Assembly (NCBI RefSeq): GCF_001952935.1
Contig: NZ_CP018319.1
Location: 2,820,501 to 2,884,500, forward strand
DNA: 64,000 nt
Source: Pseudomonas frederiksbergensis
GTDB lineage: Bacteria; Pseudomonadota; Gammaproteobacteria; Pseudomonadales; Pseudomonadaceae
Direction: 5' to 3'
Of the stretch, positions 37,136-44,224 are shown one piece after another. The position numbers and the translations under genes are program-made. Under the pieces are notes generated by a model. The model was not told the DNA's origin, ran no database searches, and was given only the letters and a program-made list of their open reading frames with translations. Every line of letters begins with the position of its first letter. The first letter of the stretch is position 1.

Positions 37136-37200
37136 GGGCCAGACTCTTATTCGAATCGTTCGATTGTGCCCAATTGGCTGACGTTTGGCTCGATGGCTTT

Positions 37201-37317
37201 TGTAGGAGCTGCCGAAGGCTGCGATCTTTTGATCTTCGGCATCTTCAAGGGCGCCGAAAATTAAGATCAAAAGATCGCAGCCTCGTTTCACTCGACAACT
37301 CCTACACAGCTCCTACA
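37201..37317. repeat. Palindromic element (family C, copy 1)
   Basis: TGTAGGAGCTGCCGAAGGCT and GCGATCTTTTGATC at the left face AAGATCAAAAGATCGCAGCC and GCTCCTACA at the right. It occupies the divergent gap between mdcR and trhA, so any promoters for those genes must overlap it. Confidence 0.85.
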
Positions 37318-37335
37318 TCTTGAGGTGAGCAACAC

Positions 37336-37953
37336 ATGTATCACGGGGAAAGATTGAACGCCTGGACGCATCTGGTCGGGGCGGTGGCAGCGGTGGTCGG
37401 GGTGGTGTGGATGCTGGTGATCGCCGGCATGGACGGCAGCCCGTGGAAGATTGTCAGCGTGGCGATCTACGGGTTCACCTTGTTGGTGCTTTACAGCGCG
37501 TCGACCGTTTACCACAGCGTGCGTGGACGCAAGAAAGCGATCATGCAGAAGGTCGATCACTTTTCGATCTACCTGTTGATTGCCGGCAGTTACACGCCAT
37601 TCTGTCTCGTGACGCTACGTGGGCCGTGGGGCTGGACGCTGTTCGGAATTGTCTGGGGGTTGGCGCTGATCGGCATCCTGCAAGAAATCAAACCGCGCTC
37701 GGAAGCGCGGATTCTGTCGATCGTGATCTACGCGGTGATGGGCTGGATCGTGCTGGTGGCGGTCAAGCCGTTACTGGCGGCGTTGGGCAGTACAGGTTTC
37801 GCCTGGCTGGCGTCGGGCGGCGTGCTGTACACCGTGGGCATTGTCTTTTTTGCGCTGGACAGTCGTTTGCGCCATGCCCACGGGATCTGGCATCTGTTCG
37901 TGATTGCCGGGAGTTTGCTGCACTTCGTGGCGATTATGTTTTACGTCGTGTAG
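37336..37953 (+). CDS. trhA: PAQR-family membrane homeostasis protein (hemolysin III-like) TrhA
   Basis: A 205-residue seven-helix membrane protein of the hemolysin III/PAQR family. The metal-binding signatures are visible: YHGERLNAWTHLVGA at the N-terminus, SASTVYHS in the centre, and HAHGIWHLFVIAGSLLHF at the end. Bacterial members affect membrane fluidity; hemolysis is not established for this group. GAGGTGAG precedes the ATG. It stands alone between two LysR genes. Confidence 0.88.
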   Translation: MYHGERLNAWTHLVGAVAAVVGVVWMLVIAGMDGSPWKIVSVAIYGFTLLVLYSASTVYHSVRGRKKAIMQKVDHFSIYLLIAGSYTPFCLVTLRGPWGWTLFGIVWGLALIGILQEIKPRSEARILSIVIYAVMGWIVLVAVKPLLAALGSTGFAWLASGGVLYTVGIVFFALDSRLRHAHGIWHLFVIAGSLLHFVAIMFYVV

Positions 37954-37979
37954 ACCGCACTGCAGCTACCTGCAAAACC

Positions 37980-38069
37980 TGTGGGAGCGGGCTTGCTCGC
38001 GAAAGCGTCAGGTCAGTCGACATCATCGCTGACTGATCCACCGCTTTCGCGAGCAAGCCCGCTCCCACA
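37980..38069. repeat. REP inverted pair (family B, copy 5), overlapping a coding end
   Basis: TGTGGGAGCGGGCTTGCTCG and its inverse over about 90 bp. The right-hand half lies inside the 3' end of the convergent LysR gene, whose last 20 or so codons, including the stop, come from the repeat. Confidence 0.9.
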
Positions 38070-38975
38070 GGGATACAGGTGATCCAGCTGCGCCTGCGCC
38101 CGTCGGCTGAACACCTGCAACAAGTCGCTCAGGGTGTGGGGCGGCGATTCGTCGGCGCGGGTTATCGCATACAAGGTGATCGGTAGCGCGGGTGCCAGAG
38201 GTCGAATCGCCGTGGCGGCGGGGGAGGCGCCGAGCGCGGTAAACGGGTCGATCACTGCGAGCCCGGCGCCGGATTCAACCATCGCCCGCGCCAGCGAATA
38301 GGTCTGCACGGCGATGCGAACCCGTGGTGGCGGCTCGACCGCCTCAAGGTAGCTGTCGAGCCTGGCCGCCAGCGGATCGGCGCTGGACAGGCCGATCAGC
38401 GGCGCGCCGGCCAGTTCGCTCAATGGCAATGGTTGGCCCAAGGCGTCGTCGGCCCAATAACCCAGCGGCGCCAGCGCCACCAAAACCCCGCAAGCCAACA
38501 CCTGTGCCTTCAGGCCCGGGTGATCCGGCGGCTGCAAGGTCAGTGCGACATCCACTTCGCGCATCAACAAATTCTGCATCAGCTCACGGCTGTGGGCGCT
38601 GGACAGCTCGCAGACGATGTCCGGGTAGCGTTGCGTCCATTCGTTGATGGCCGGCGGCAGCAGCGACAAGGCCAGCGCCGGGATCGCGCCAATCCGTACG
38701 CTGTGACCCGGCTCGCGTCGCAGGCTCTGGGCCAGACGTCGCACGCCTTGCAGGCTTTCGGTGACCTTGTCGACTTCGCGCTCAAGCTCCAGCGCTTCGG
38801 GCGTGGCCTGCAATTTACCGCGCACCCGCAGGAACAGCGGGAAGCCCAGTTGCTGCTCGGCGTGTTGCAGCACTTTGCTCACCGCCGGCTGCGACACGTG
38901 CAGCAATTGCGCGGCGCCACTGACCGAACCGGTCTGGCGAATGGCCTGGAAAATCTCGATGTGTCGCAGTCGCAT
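38013..38975 (-). CDS. LysR-family transcriptional regulator
   Basis: A 320-residue LysR regulator: winged helix MRLRHIEIFQAIRQTGSVSG with LHVSQPAVSKVLQHAEQQLG, then an effector domain from about residue 90. It is divergent from the D-amino-acid dehydrogenase gene and is probably its regulator (inference from position). The last residues, starting PCGSGLARES, are translated REP sequence, so the C-terminus is longer than the family norm and probably recent. The intergenic region to 39082 holds about 107 bp for both promoters. Confidence 0.85.
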   Translation of the reverse strand: MRLRHIEIFQAIRQTGSVSGAAQLLHVSQPAVSKVLQHAEQQLGFPLFLRVRGKLQATPEALELEREVDKVTESLQGVRRLAQSLRREPGHSVRIGAIPALALSLLPPAINEWTQRYPDIVCELSSAHSRELMQNLLMREVDVALTLQPPDHPGLKAQVLACGVLVALAPLGYWADDALGQPLPLSELAGAPLIGLSSADPLAARLDSYLEAVEPPPRVRIAVQTYSLARAMVESGAGLAVIDPFTALGASPAATAIRPLAPALPITLYAITRADESPPHTLSDLLQVFSRRAQAQLDHLYPCGSGLARESGGSVSDDVD

Positions 38976-39082
38976 GGCAAGTCCATAACCTTTGTTTATG
39001 GGTCAAGCATCTTTATGCATTGTTCAACGCCTGTCACCTGGTCCTAACCTGAAGCCTGTTTCAACAACGGTTAAGGACAGAC

Positions 39083-40345
39083 ATGGCTCAGCGGGTTTGC
39101 ATCATCGGTGGCGGCGTCATCGGGCTGACGACGGCTTACGCACTGGTGCGCGACGGCATCGACGTGACGCTGATCGAGGCCCGGGATTCGTTGGGCAGCG
39201 AGACCAGTTTCGCTAACGGCGGCCAGTTGTCCTACCGTTACGTCGCGCCGCTGGCCGATGCCGGCGTACCGCTTCAGGCGCTGGGCTGGATGCTGCGCGG
39301 TGATTCGCCGTTGAAGCTGCGCCCGCGCCTGGACCCGGCTCAATGGCGCTGGATGGCGTCCTTCCTGGCGGCTTGCCGTCGTTCGGTGAATCAGCGCAAC
39401 GGCGCGCACCTGCTGCGTCTGGCGCTGCTGAGCCAGTCCACACTGCAAGGCTGGCGCGAAGAAGACCGTCTTGACGGATTCGACTGGCGGCGCAACGGCA
39501 AACTGGTGACGTTTCGTGAAACCGCGAGTTTCGAGCATGCGCGCCATGGCCTGGCCGATCCGCAACAGCAACACGTGCTGTCGCGGGCCGAATGCGCACA
39601 ACTCGAGCCCGCACTCGCTGAGGCGCCGTTTGTGGGCGCGATTTATACCCCCGACGAAGAAGTCGCTGATTGCCATGCTTTCTGCCAGCGATTGATGGCT
39701 AGGCTCCAGGCGTCGGGGCGGTGCGAGTTTTTGCTCGGCCGCAAGGTCACCGGCATTCGCCACGCGGACGGTGCGGTGCAGGCCGTCGAAATGGGTTCGC
39801 AAGTGCTGCCGGTCGAGCAACTGGTGATTGCCGCCGGCCATCGCAGCCCGGCGCTGGCATTGCCGGGCATGAACCTGCCGCTGTATCCGCTCAAGGGCTA
39901 CAGCCTGACTTTGCCCATCCGCGCCGAACATCGTGCGCCGGAGCTGAGCATCACCGATTACAACCGCAAGATCGTTTACGCCCGTATCGGTGACCAACTG
40001 CGCGTAGCGGCGATGGTCGACATCGTCGGCTTCGACCCGGCGCTCGACCCCAAACGCCTTTCGCTGATCAAGCGCCAGGCGCAGGAAACCCTACCGAATG
40101 CCGGCGATTACGACGCCGCCATCGAATGGGCCGGCATGCGCCCGGCCACCCCCAGCGGCGTGCCGTTGATCGGCGCCACGGCATACCGCAATCTCTGGCT
40201 CAACCTCGGCCATGGCGCCCTGGGTTTTACCCTGGCCTGTGGCAGCGCCCGGTTGCTCAGCGAGTTGATCGCCCGGCGCACACCTTCAATCGAAATGCAG
40301 GGCCTCGCCCCCGCGTCGCCTGACTTGAAAAGGAAAAACCGATGA
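39083..40345 (+). CDS. FAD-dependent D-amino-acid dehydrogenase-like oxidoreductase
   Basis: A 420-residue DadA/DAO-family flavoenzyme with an N-terminal dinucleotide motif VCIIGGGVIGLTTAYALV and E of the ribose site in LIEARDSLG. The FAD/substrate segments NGGQLSYRYVAPLAD and the C-terminal GMRPATPSGVPLIG with GHGALGFTLACGSA match DadA. It likely deaminates a D-amino acid to a 2-oxo acid via an imine; the substrate is unknown. AAGGACA precedes the ATG. It overlaps the RidA gene by four bases. Confidence 0.88.
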   Translation: MAQRVCIIGGGVIGLTTAYALVRDGIDVTLIEARDSLGSETSFANGGQLSYRYVAPLADAGVPLQALGWMLRGDSPLKLRPRLDPAQWRWMASFLAACRRSVNQRNGAHLLRLALLSQSTLQGWREEDRLDGFDWRRNGKLVTFRETASFEHARHGLADPQQQHVLSRAECAQLEPALAEAPFVGAIYTPDEEVADCHAFCQRLMARLQASGRCEFLLGRKVTGIRHADGAVQAVEMGSQVLPVEQLVIAAGHRSPALALPGMNLPLYPLKGYSLTLPIRAEHRAPELSITDYNRKIVYARIGDQLRVAAMVDIVGFDPALDPKRLSLIKRQAQETLPNAGDYDAAIEWAGMRPATPSGVPLIGATAYRNLWLNLGHGALGFTLACGSARLLSELIARRTPSIEMQGLAPASPDLKRKNR

Positions 40346-40692
40346 GCATCAACCGTATCAACAGCAACAGCCGGCTCTCTGGCGCGGTGACCTTTGGCGA
40401 TCTGGTGTTTCTCTCGGGACAGGTTCCGGGTGACAGCACCGACGTCACCGGCCAAACCGCCGAAGTGCTGGCGAAGATCGACGCGTTGCTGGCCGAGGCT
40501 GGCAGCGACAAGGATCATCTGCTCAACGCGACCATTTACCTGAACGACATTGGCCGCGATTTCGCCGCCATGAACGAGGTCTGGTCGCAGTGGCTGTCAC
40601 CGGGCAAGGCGCCGACCCGCACTACTTTGCAGGCGCAACTGGCCCGCCCAGAGGTGCTGGTGGAAATCACCGTGATCGCCGCCCGCCGCTAA
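40342..40692 (+). CDS. RidA-family enamine/imine deaminase
   Basis: A 116-residue RidA/YjgF protein. Family features are the N-terminal GDLVFLSGQVPGD, the central IYLNDIGRDFAAMNEVW and the C-terminal arginine and Glu in RTTLQAQLARPEVLVEITVI. RidA proteins hydrolyse reactive enamines/imines, and here ATGA overlap with the flavoenzyme suggests that it clears the imine that enzyme releases. Confidence 0.9.
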   Translation: MSINRINSNSRLSGAVTFGDLVFLSGQVPGDSTDVTGQTAEVLAKIDALLAEAGSDKDHLLNATIYLNDIGRDFAAMNEVWSQWLSPGKAPTRTTLQAQLARPEVLVEITVIAARR

Positions 40693-40720
40693 TCGTTTAA
40701 ACCCACAACGGAGAATAACA

Positions 40721-41623
40721 ATGCAAAAAATCACGTTGATCGGCTGCACCCTCGGCCTGCTGCTCACTAGTCAGGTCCAGGCCAACGAAGCGCCGCTGAC
40801 CGGCACGCTGAACAAGGTCGCCAATGCCAAGAGCATCACCCTGGGTTATCGCGACGCGTCGGTGCCGTTCTCCTACGTGGGTGATCACACGGGGCAGCCG
40901 ATGGGCTATTCGGTGGACCTGGCGAGCAAGATTGTCGAGCGCATCAAGCAAAAGCTTGAACTGCCGGATCTGCAGGTGAAGTACAACCTGGTGACCTCGC
41001 AAACGCGCATTCCGCTGGTGCAGAACGGCACGGTCGACCTTGAATGCGGCTCCACCGGCGTGACCGCCGAACGCATGCAGCAAGTGGCGTTTTCCTACGG
41101 GTTTATCTACGTGAAGGGGCAGTTGCTCACTTCGAAAGACAGCGGCATAAAAAGCTTCGCCGACCTGCGCGGCAAGAACGTCGTGACCACCGCCGGCACC
41201 ACCAACGAGCGGTTTCTGAAGAGCTACAACGTCGATCACAAGATCGATATGTTTGTGATCAGCGCCAAGGACCACGGCGAAGCGTTCCAGATGCTGCAGT
41301 CGGGTCGGGCGGCGGCGTTCTATATGGATGACGCGCTGCTCTACGGCGAACGCGCCAAGGCCCGCGATCCGCATAACTGGGTTGTGGTGGGCGAGGAGCA
41401 GTCGCGGGAAATCTACAGTTGCATGGTGCGCAAGGGTGACCCGCAGTTTCTCGAATTGGTGAACTCGACACTCGCTGATCTGTACAGCTCAGGGGAAATC
41501 AACGGCATCTACAACCGCTGGTTCCAACAGCCGATTCCGCCCAAAGGCCTGAACCTGGAATTCCCGATGACCAGCGAGCTGAAGGCAATCATCGCCAAGC
41601 CAGTGAGTGATCCGGTGCAATAG
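40721..41623 (+). CDS. Amino-acid ABC transporter substrate-binding protein
   Basis: A 300-residue periplasmic binding protein (family 3, GltI-like) with a signal peptide ending QVQA. The ligand-binding pattern includes LGYRDASVPFSYVG, VDLECGSTGVTAERM and VTTAGTTNERFLK, similar to glutamate/aspartate-binding proteins. It is 28 bp after the RidA gene, with GGAG ahead of its ATG, and has no permease or ATPase genes beside it, so it must use a transporter encoded elsewhere. Joint function with the flavoenzyme/RidA pair suggests uptake of the amino acid that is oxidised. Confidence 0.87.
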   Translation: MQKITLIGCTLGLLLTSQVQANEAPLTGTLNKVANAKSITLGYRDASVPFSYVGDHTGQPMGYSVDLASKIVERIKQKLELPDLQVKYNLVTSQTRIPLVQNGTVDLECGSTGVTAERMQQVAFSYGFIYVKGQLLTSKDSGIKSFADLRGKNVVTTAGTTNERFLKSYNVDHKIDMFVISAKDHGEAFQMLQSGRAAAFYMDDALLYGERAKARDPHNWVVVGEEQSREIYSCMVRKGDPQFLELVNSTLADLYSSGEINGIYNRWFQQPIPPKGLNLEFPMTSELKAIIAKPVSDPVQ

Positions 41624-41632
41624 CTCCTGAAT

Positions 41633-41734
41633 GATCGTTCCCACGCTTTGCGTGGGAATGCAGCCCATGACGCTCCGCGTCACTGGACGCAGAGCGTCCC
41701 TTGAGGCATTCCCACGCAGAGCGTGGGAACGATC
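41633..41734. repeat. Four-hairpin palindromic element (family A, copy 4, inverted)
   Basis: Same ends as the other copies (GATCGTTCCCACGC and inverse), but the asymmetric centre runs in the opposite direction (GCAGCCCATGACGC first, TTGAGGC last). With the copy at 42480 it brackets rsmE in inverted orientation. Confidence 0.88.
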
Positions 41735-41740
41735 ATGGGG

Positions 41741-42460
41741 TCAGAAGTCGCCCCACAGTTGTTGGGCCACCGCCAACGCCACCACCGGCGCGGTTTCGGT
41801 GCGCAACACGCGAGGGCCGAGGCGGGCGGCGTGAAAACCGCCAGCCTTGGCCTGCTCGACTTCCGCATCGGACAACCCGCCTTCCGGGCCGATCAAAAAC
41901 GCCAGCGTCGCAGGCTTCGCATGACTCACCAATGGTTCGGCCACCGGATGCAGCACCAACTTCAATTCTGCTTGAGTCTGCTTCAACCAATCCGCCAGTA
42001 GCAGCGGCGGATGAATCACTGGCACCCGTGAACGCCCGCACTGCTCGCAAGCGCTGATCGCAACCTGGCGCCAGTGCATCAGGCGCTTGTCGGCGCGCTC
42101 ATCCTTCAGCCGGACTTCACAGCGGTCGCTAAAAATCGGGGTGATTTCCGTGACGCCCAACTCGGTGGCTTTCTGAATCGCCCAATCCATCCGCTCGCCA
42201 CGGGACAAGCCCTGGCCGAGATGGATCTGCAAAGGCGACTCGACCTGCCCGGTGAAGCTTTCATCGATCTGCACGACGACGCGCTTTTTGCCGACCTCCA
42301 CCAGCGTGGCGCGGAACTCATGGCCCGAACCGTCGAACAGTTGCAGCGCATCACCCTCGGCCATGCGCAGCACGCGGCTGATGTAATGGGCCTGGGCCTC
42401 GGGCAACTCGTGTTCGCCAGTGCTCAAGGGGGCGTCGATAAAGAAGCGGGACAGTCTCAT
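41741..42460 (-). CDS. rsmE: 16S rRNA (uracil-1498-N3)-methyltransferase
   Basis: A 239-residue SPOUT-class methyltransferase. The N-terminal PUA-like part (MRLSRFFIDAPLSTG, then QAHYISRVLRM) and the C-terminal knot with FLIGPEGGLSDAEVE and ARLGPRVLRTETAPV are complete. It methylates U1498 of 16S rRNA using SAM. It lies next to bioA, as in P. aeruginosa, and is flanked by two family A elements. Confidence 0.95.
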   Translation of the reverse strand: MRLSRFFIDAPLSTGEHELPEAQAHYISRVLRMAEGDALQLFDGSGHEFRATLVEVGKKRVVVQIDESFTGQVESPLQIHLGQGLSRGERMDWAIQKATELGVTEITPIFSDRCEVRLKDERADKRLMHWRQVAISACEQCGRSRVPVIHPPLLLADWLKQTQAELKLVLHPVAEPLVSHAKPATLAFLIGPEGGLSDAEVEQAKAGGFHAARLGPRVLRTETAPVVALAVAQQLWGDF

Positions 42461-42479
42461 GCTGGGTCTCTACTGAATT

Positions 42480-42584
42480 GATCGTTCCCACGCTCTGCGT
42501 GGGAATGCCTCACCGGACGCTCTGCGTCCGCTTTTGGGACGCGGAGCGTCCCGGGCTGCATTCCCACGCAGAGCGTGGGAACGA
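42480..42584. repeat. Four-hairpin palindromic element (family A, copy 5)
   Basis: Orientation as at 4923; the right end reads GTGGGAACGAGC, so the terminal GATC is lost on that side. It lies between bioA and rsmE, both minus strand. Confidence 0.88.
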
Positions 42585-42594
42585 GCGTTGCCAA

Positions 42595-44001
42595 TCAGCC
42601 CGGATCGCGGAAGCCCGGGTGAAAGTCCTTCGGCACGGAAACACTGACGCTGTCGCGAGTCGCGATGTCGATACCTTCACTCGCCACTTCGGCCAGAAAG
42701 TCGATTTGTTCAGGCGTGATCACGTACGGCGGCAGGAAGTACACCACGCTGCCCAACGGTCGAAGTAAAGCACCACGCTCCAGCGCATGCTGGAACACTT
42801 TCAAGCCGCGACGTTCCTGCCATGGATAAGCTTCCTTGGTGGCCTTGTCCTTGACCATCTCGATGGCCAGCACCATGCCGGTCTGGCGCACTTCCGAAAC
42901 GTTCGGGTGCTCGGCCAGATGCGCGGTGGCGGTGGCCATGCGCTGGGCCAGTGCCTTGTTGTTCTCGATGACGTTGTCTTCTTCGAAGATATCCAACGTC
43001 GCCAATGCCGCCGCGCACGCCAGCGGATTGCCGGTGTAGCTGTGGGAATGCAGGAAGGCGCGCAGGGTCGGGTAGTCGTCGTAGAAAGCGCTGTAGACAT
43101 CTTCGGTGGTCACGCAGGCCGCCAACGGCAGGTAGCCGCCGGTCAGGGCCTTGGACAGGCAGAGGAAGTCCGGGCGGATGCCGGCCTGTTCACAGGCGAA
43201 CATCGTTCCGGTGCGGCCGAAGCCGACGGCGATTTCGTCGTGGATCAGGTGTACGCCATAGCGGTCGCAGGCTTCGCGCAGCAGCTTCAGATAAACCGGG
43301 TGGTACATGCGCATGCCGCCGGCGCCCTGGATCAGGGGCTCGACGATGACGGCCGCGACGCTGTCGTGGTTCTCGGCCAGGGTCTGTTCCATGGCGGCGA
43401 ACATGTTGCGCGAATGTTCTTCCCAGCTCATGCCTTGCGGGCGCAGGTAGCAATCGGGGCTCGGCACCTTGATGGTGTCCAGCAGCAGCGCCTTGTAGGT
43501 TTCGGTGAACAGCGGCACATCGCCCACCGACATCGCCGCCATGGTCTCGCCGTGGTAGCTGTTGGTCAGGGTGACGAAGCGTTTCTTGTTCGGCTGGCCG
43601 CGGTTGAGCCAATAGTGAAAGCTCATTTTCAGCGCGACTTCGATGCAGGACGAACCGTTATCGGCGTAGAAACACCGGGTCAGGCCTTCCGGCGTCATCT
43701 TCACCAGACGCTCGGACAACTCGATCACTGGCTGATGACTGAAACCGGCAAGGATGACGTGCTCCAGCTGATCGACCTGATCCTTGATGCGCTGGTTGAT
43801 CCGCGGATTGGCATGGCCAAACACGTTGACCCACCAGGAGCTGACGGCATCGAGGTAGCGTTTGCCTTCGAAGTCTTCCAGCCAGACCCCTTCACCGCGC
43901 TTGATCGGGATCAGCGGCAGCTGTTCGTGGTCTTTCATCTGGGTGCAGGGATGCCACAACACCGCGAGGTCGCGTTGCATCCACTGATCATTCAGGCCCA
44001 T
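42595..44001 (-). CDS. bioA: Adenosylmethionine-8-amino-7-oxononanoate aminotransferase
   Basis: A 468-residue class III aminotransferase for biotin synthesis that uses SAM as amino donor to make 7,8-diaminopelargonate. The PLP lysine is K284 (LCLSKALTGGYLP), with HDEIAVGFGRTG before it. The N-terminal LWHPCTQMKDHE motif is diagnostic of BioA within the family. It is separate from the other bio genes, as is usual in Pseudomonas. Confidence 0.95.
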   Translation of the reverse strand: MGLNDQWMQRDLAVLWHPCTQMKDHEQLPLIPIKRGEGVWLEDFEGKRYLDAVSSWWVNVFGHANPRINQRIKDQVDQLEHVILAGFSHQPVIELSERLVKMTPEGLTRCFYADNGSSCIEVALKMSFHYWLNRGQPNKKRFVTLTNSYHGETMAAMSVGDVPLFTETYKALLLDTIKVPSPDCYLRPQGMSWEEHSRNMFAAMEQTLAENHDSVAAVIVEPLIQGAGGMRMYHPVYLKLLREACDRYGVHLIHDEIAVGFGRTGTMFACEQAGIRPDFLCLSKALTGGYLPLAACVTTEDVYSAFYDDYPTLRAFLHSHSYTGNPLACAAALATLDIFEEDNVIENNKALAQRMATATAHLAEHPNVSEVRQTGMVLAIEMVKDKATKEAYPWQERRGLKVFQHALERGALLRPLGSVVYFLPPYVITPEQIDFLAEVASEGIDIATRDSVSVSVPKDFHPGFRDPG

Positions 44002-44052
44002 TTTCAGTCTCCTCGAGGCGGCTCGCTGGGTGCGCGGGCAAACAATCGCGCA

Positions 44053-44081
44053 AGCCTATGCAATGCGTGACGTGGGGACAA
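44053..44081 (-). promoter_or_regulatory. Candidate bioA promoter
   Basis: On the minus strand TTGTCC (44081-44076) and TAGGCT (44058-44053) are separated by 17 bp, giving a start about 45 bases before bioA. It is weak by consensus, and no BirA-type operator was recognised. Confidence 0.35.
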
Positions 44082-44085
44082 CCCA

Positions 44086-44113
44086 TTGTGTCGATTGAGC
44101 TACTTTGTATAGG
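44086..44113 (+). promoter_or_regulatory. Candidate promoter for the exported amine oxidase
   Basis: TTGTGT (44086-44091) and TATAGG (44108-44113) are 16 bp apart, about 110 bases ahead of the gene start, in the divergent gap with bioA. Consensus match only. Confidence 0.35.
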
Positions 44114-44224
44114 TGGATAGACGTCGCTGGCGGCCTTTTGATGGCTGACGTATTCTTCGCGGTTCTTTGAGCCGTCTGGCTCGCAAAACCGCTATTTTCC
44201 TCGTGTATTTCCGGAGTTCGCTGA

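Noticed and set aside
36215..37291. An N-terminally extended mdcR starting at 37291
   Set aside because: The extra 52 codons run through a family C palindrome and have no similarity to LysR proteins; the ATG at 37135 gives the normal start.
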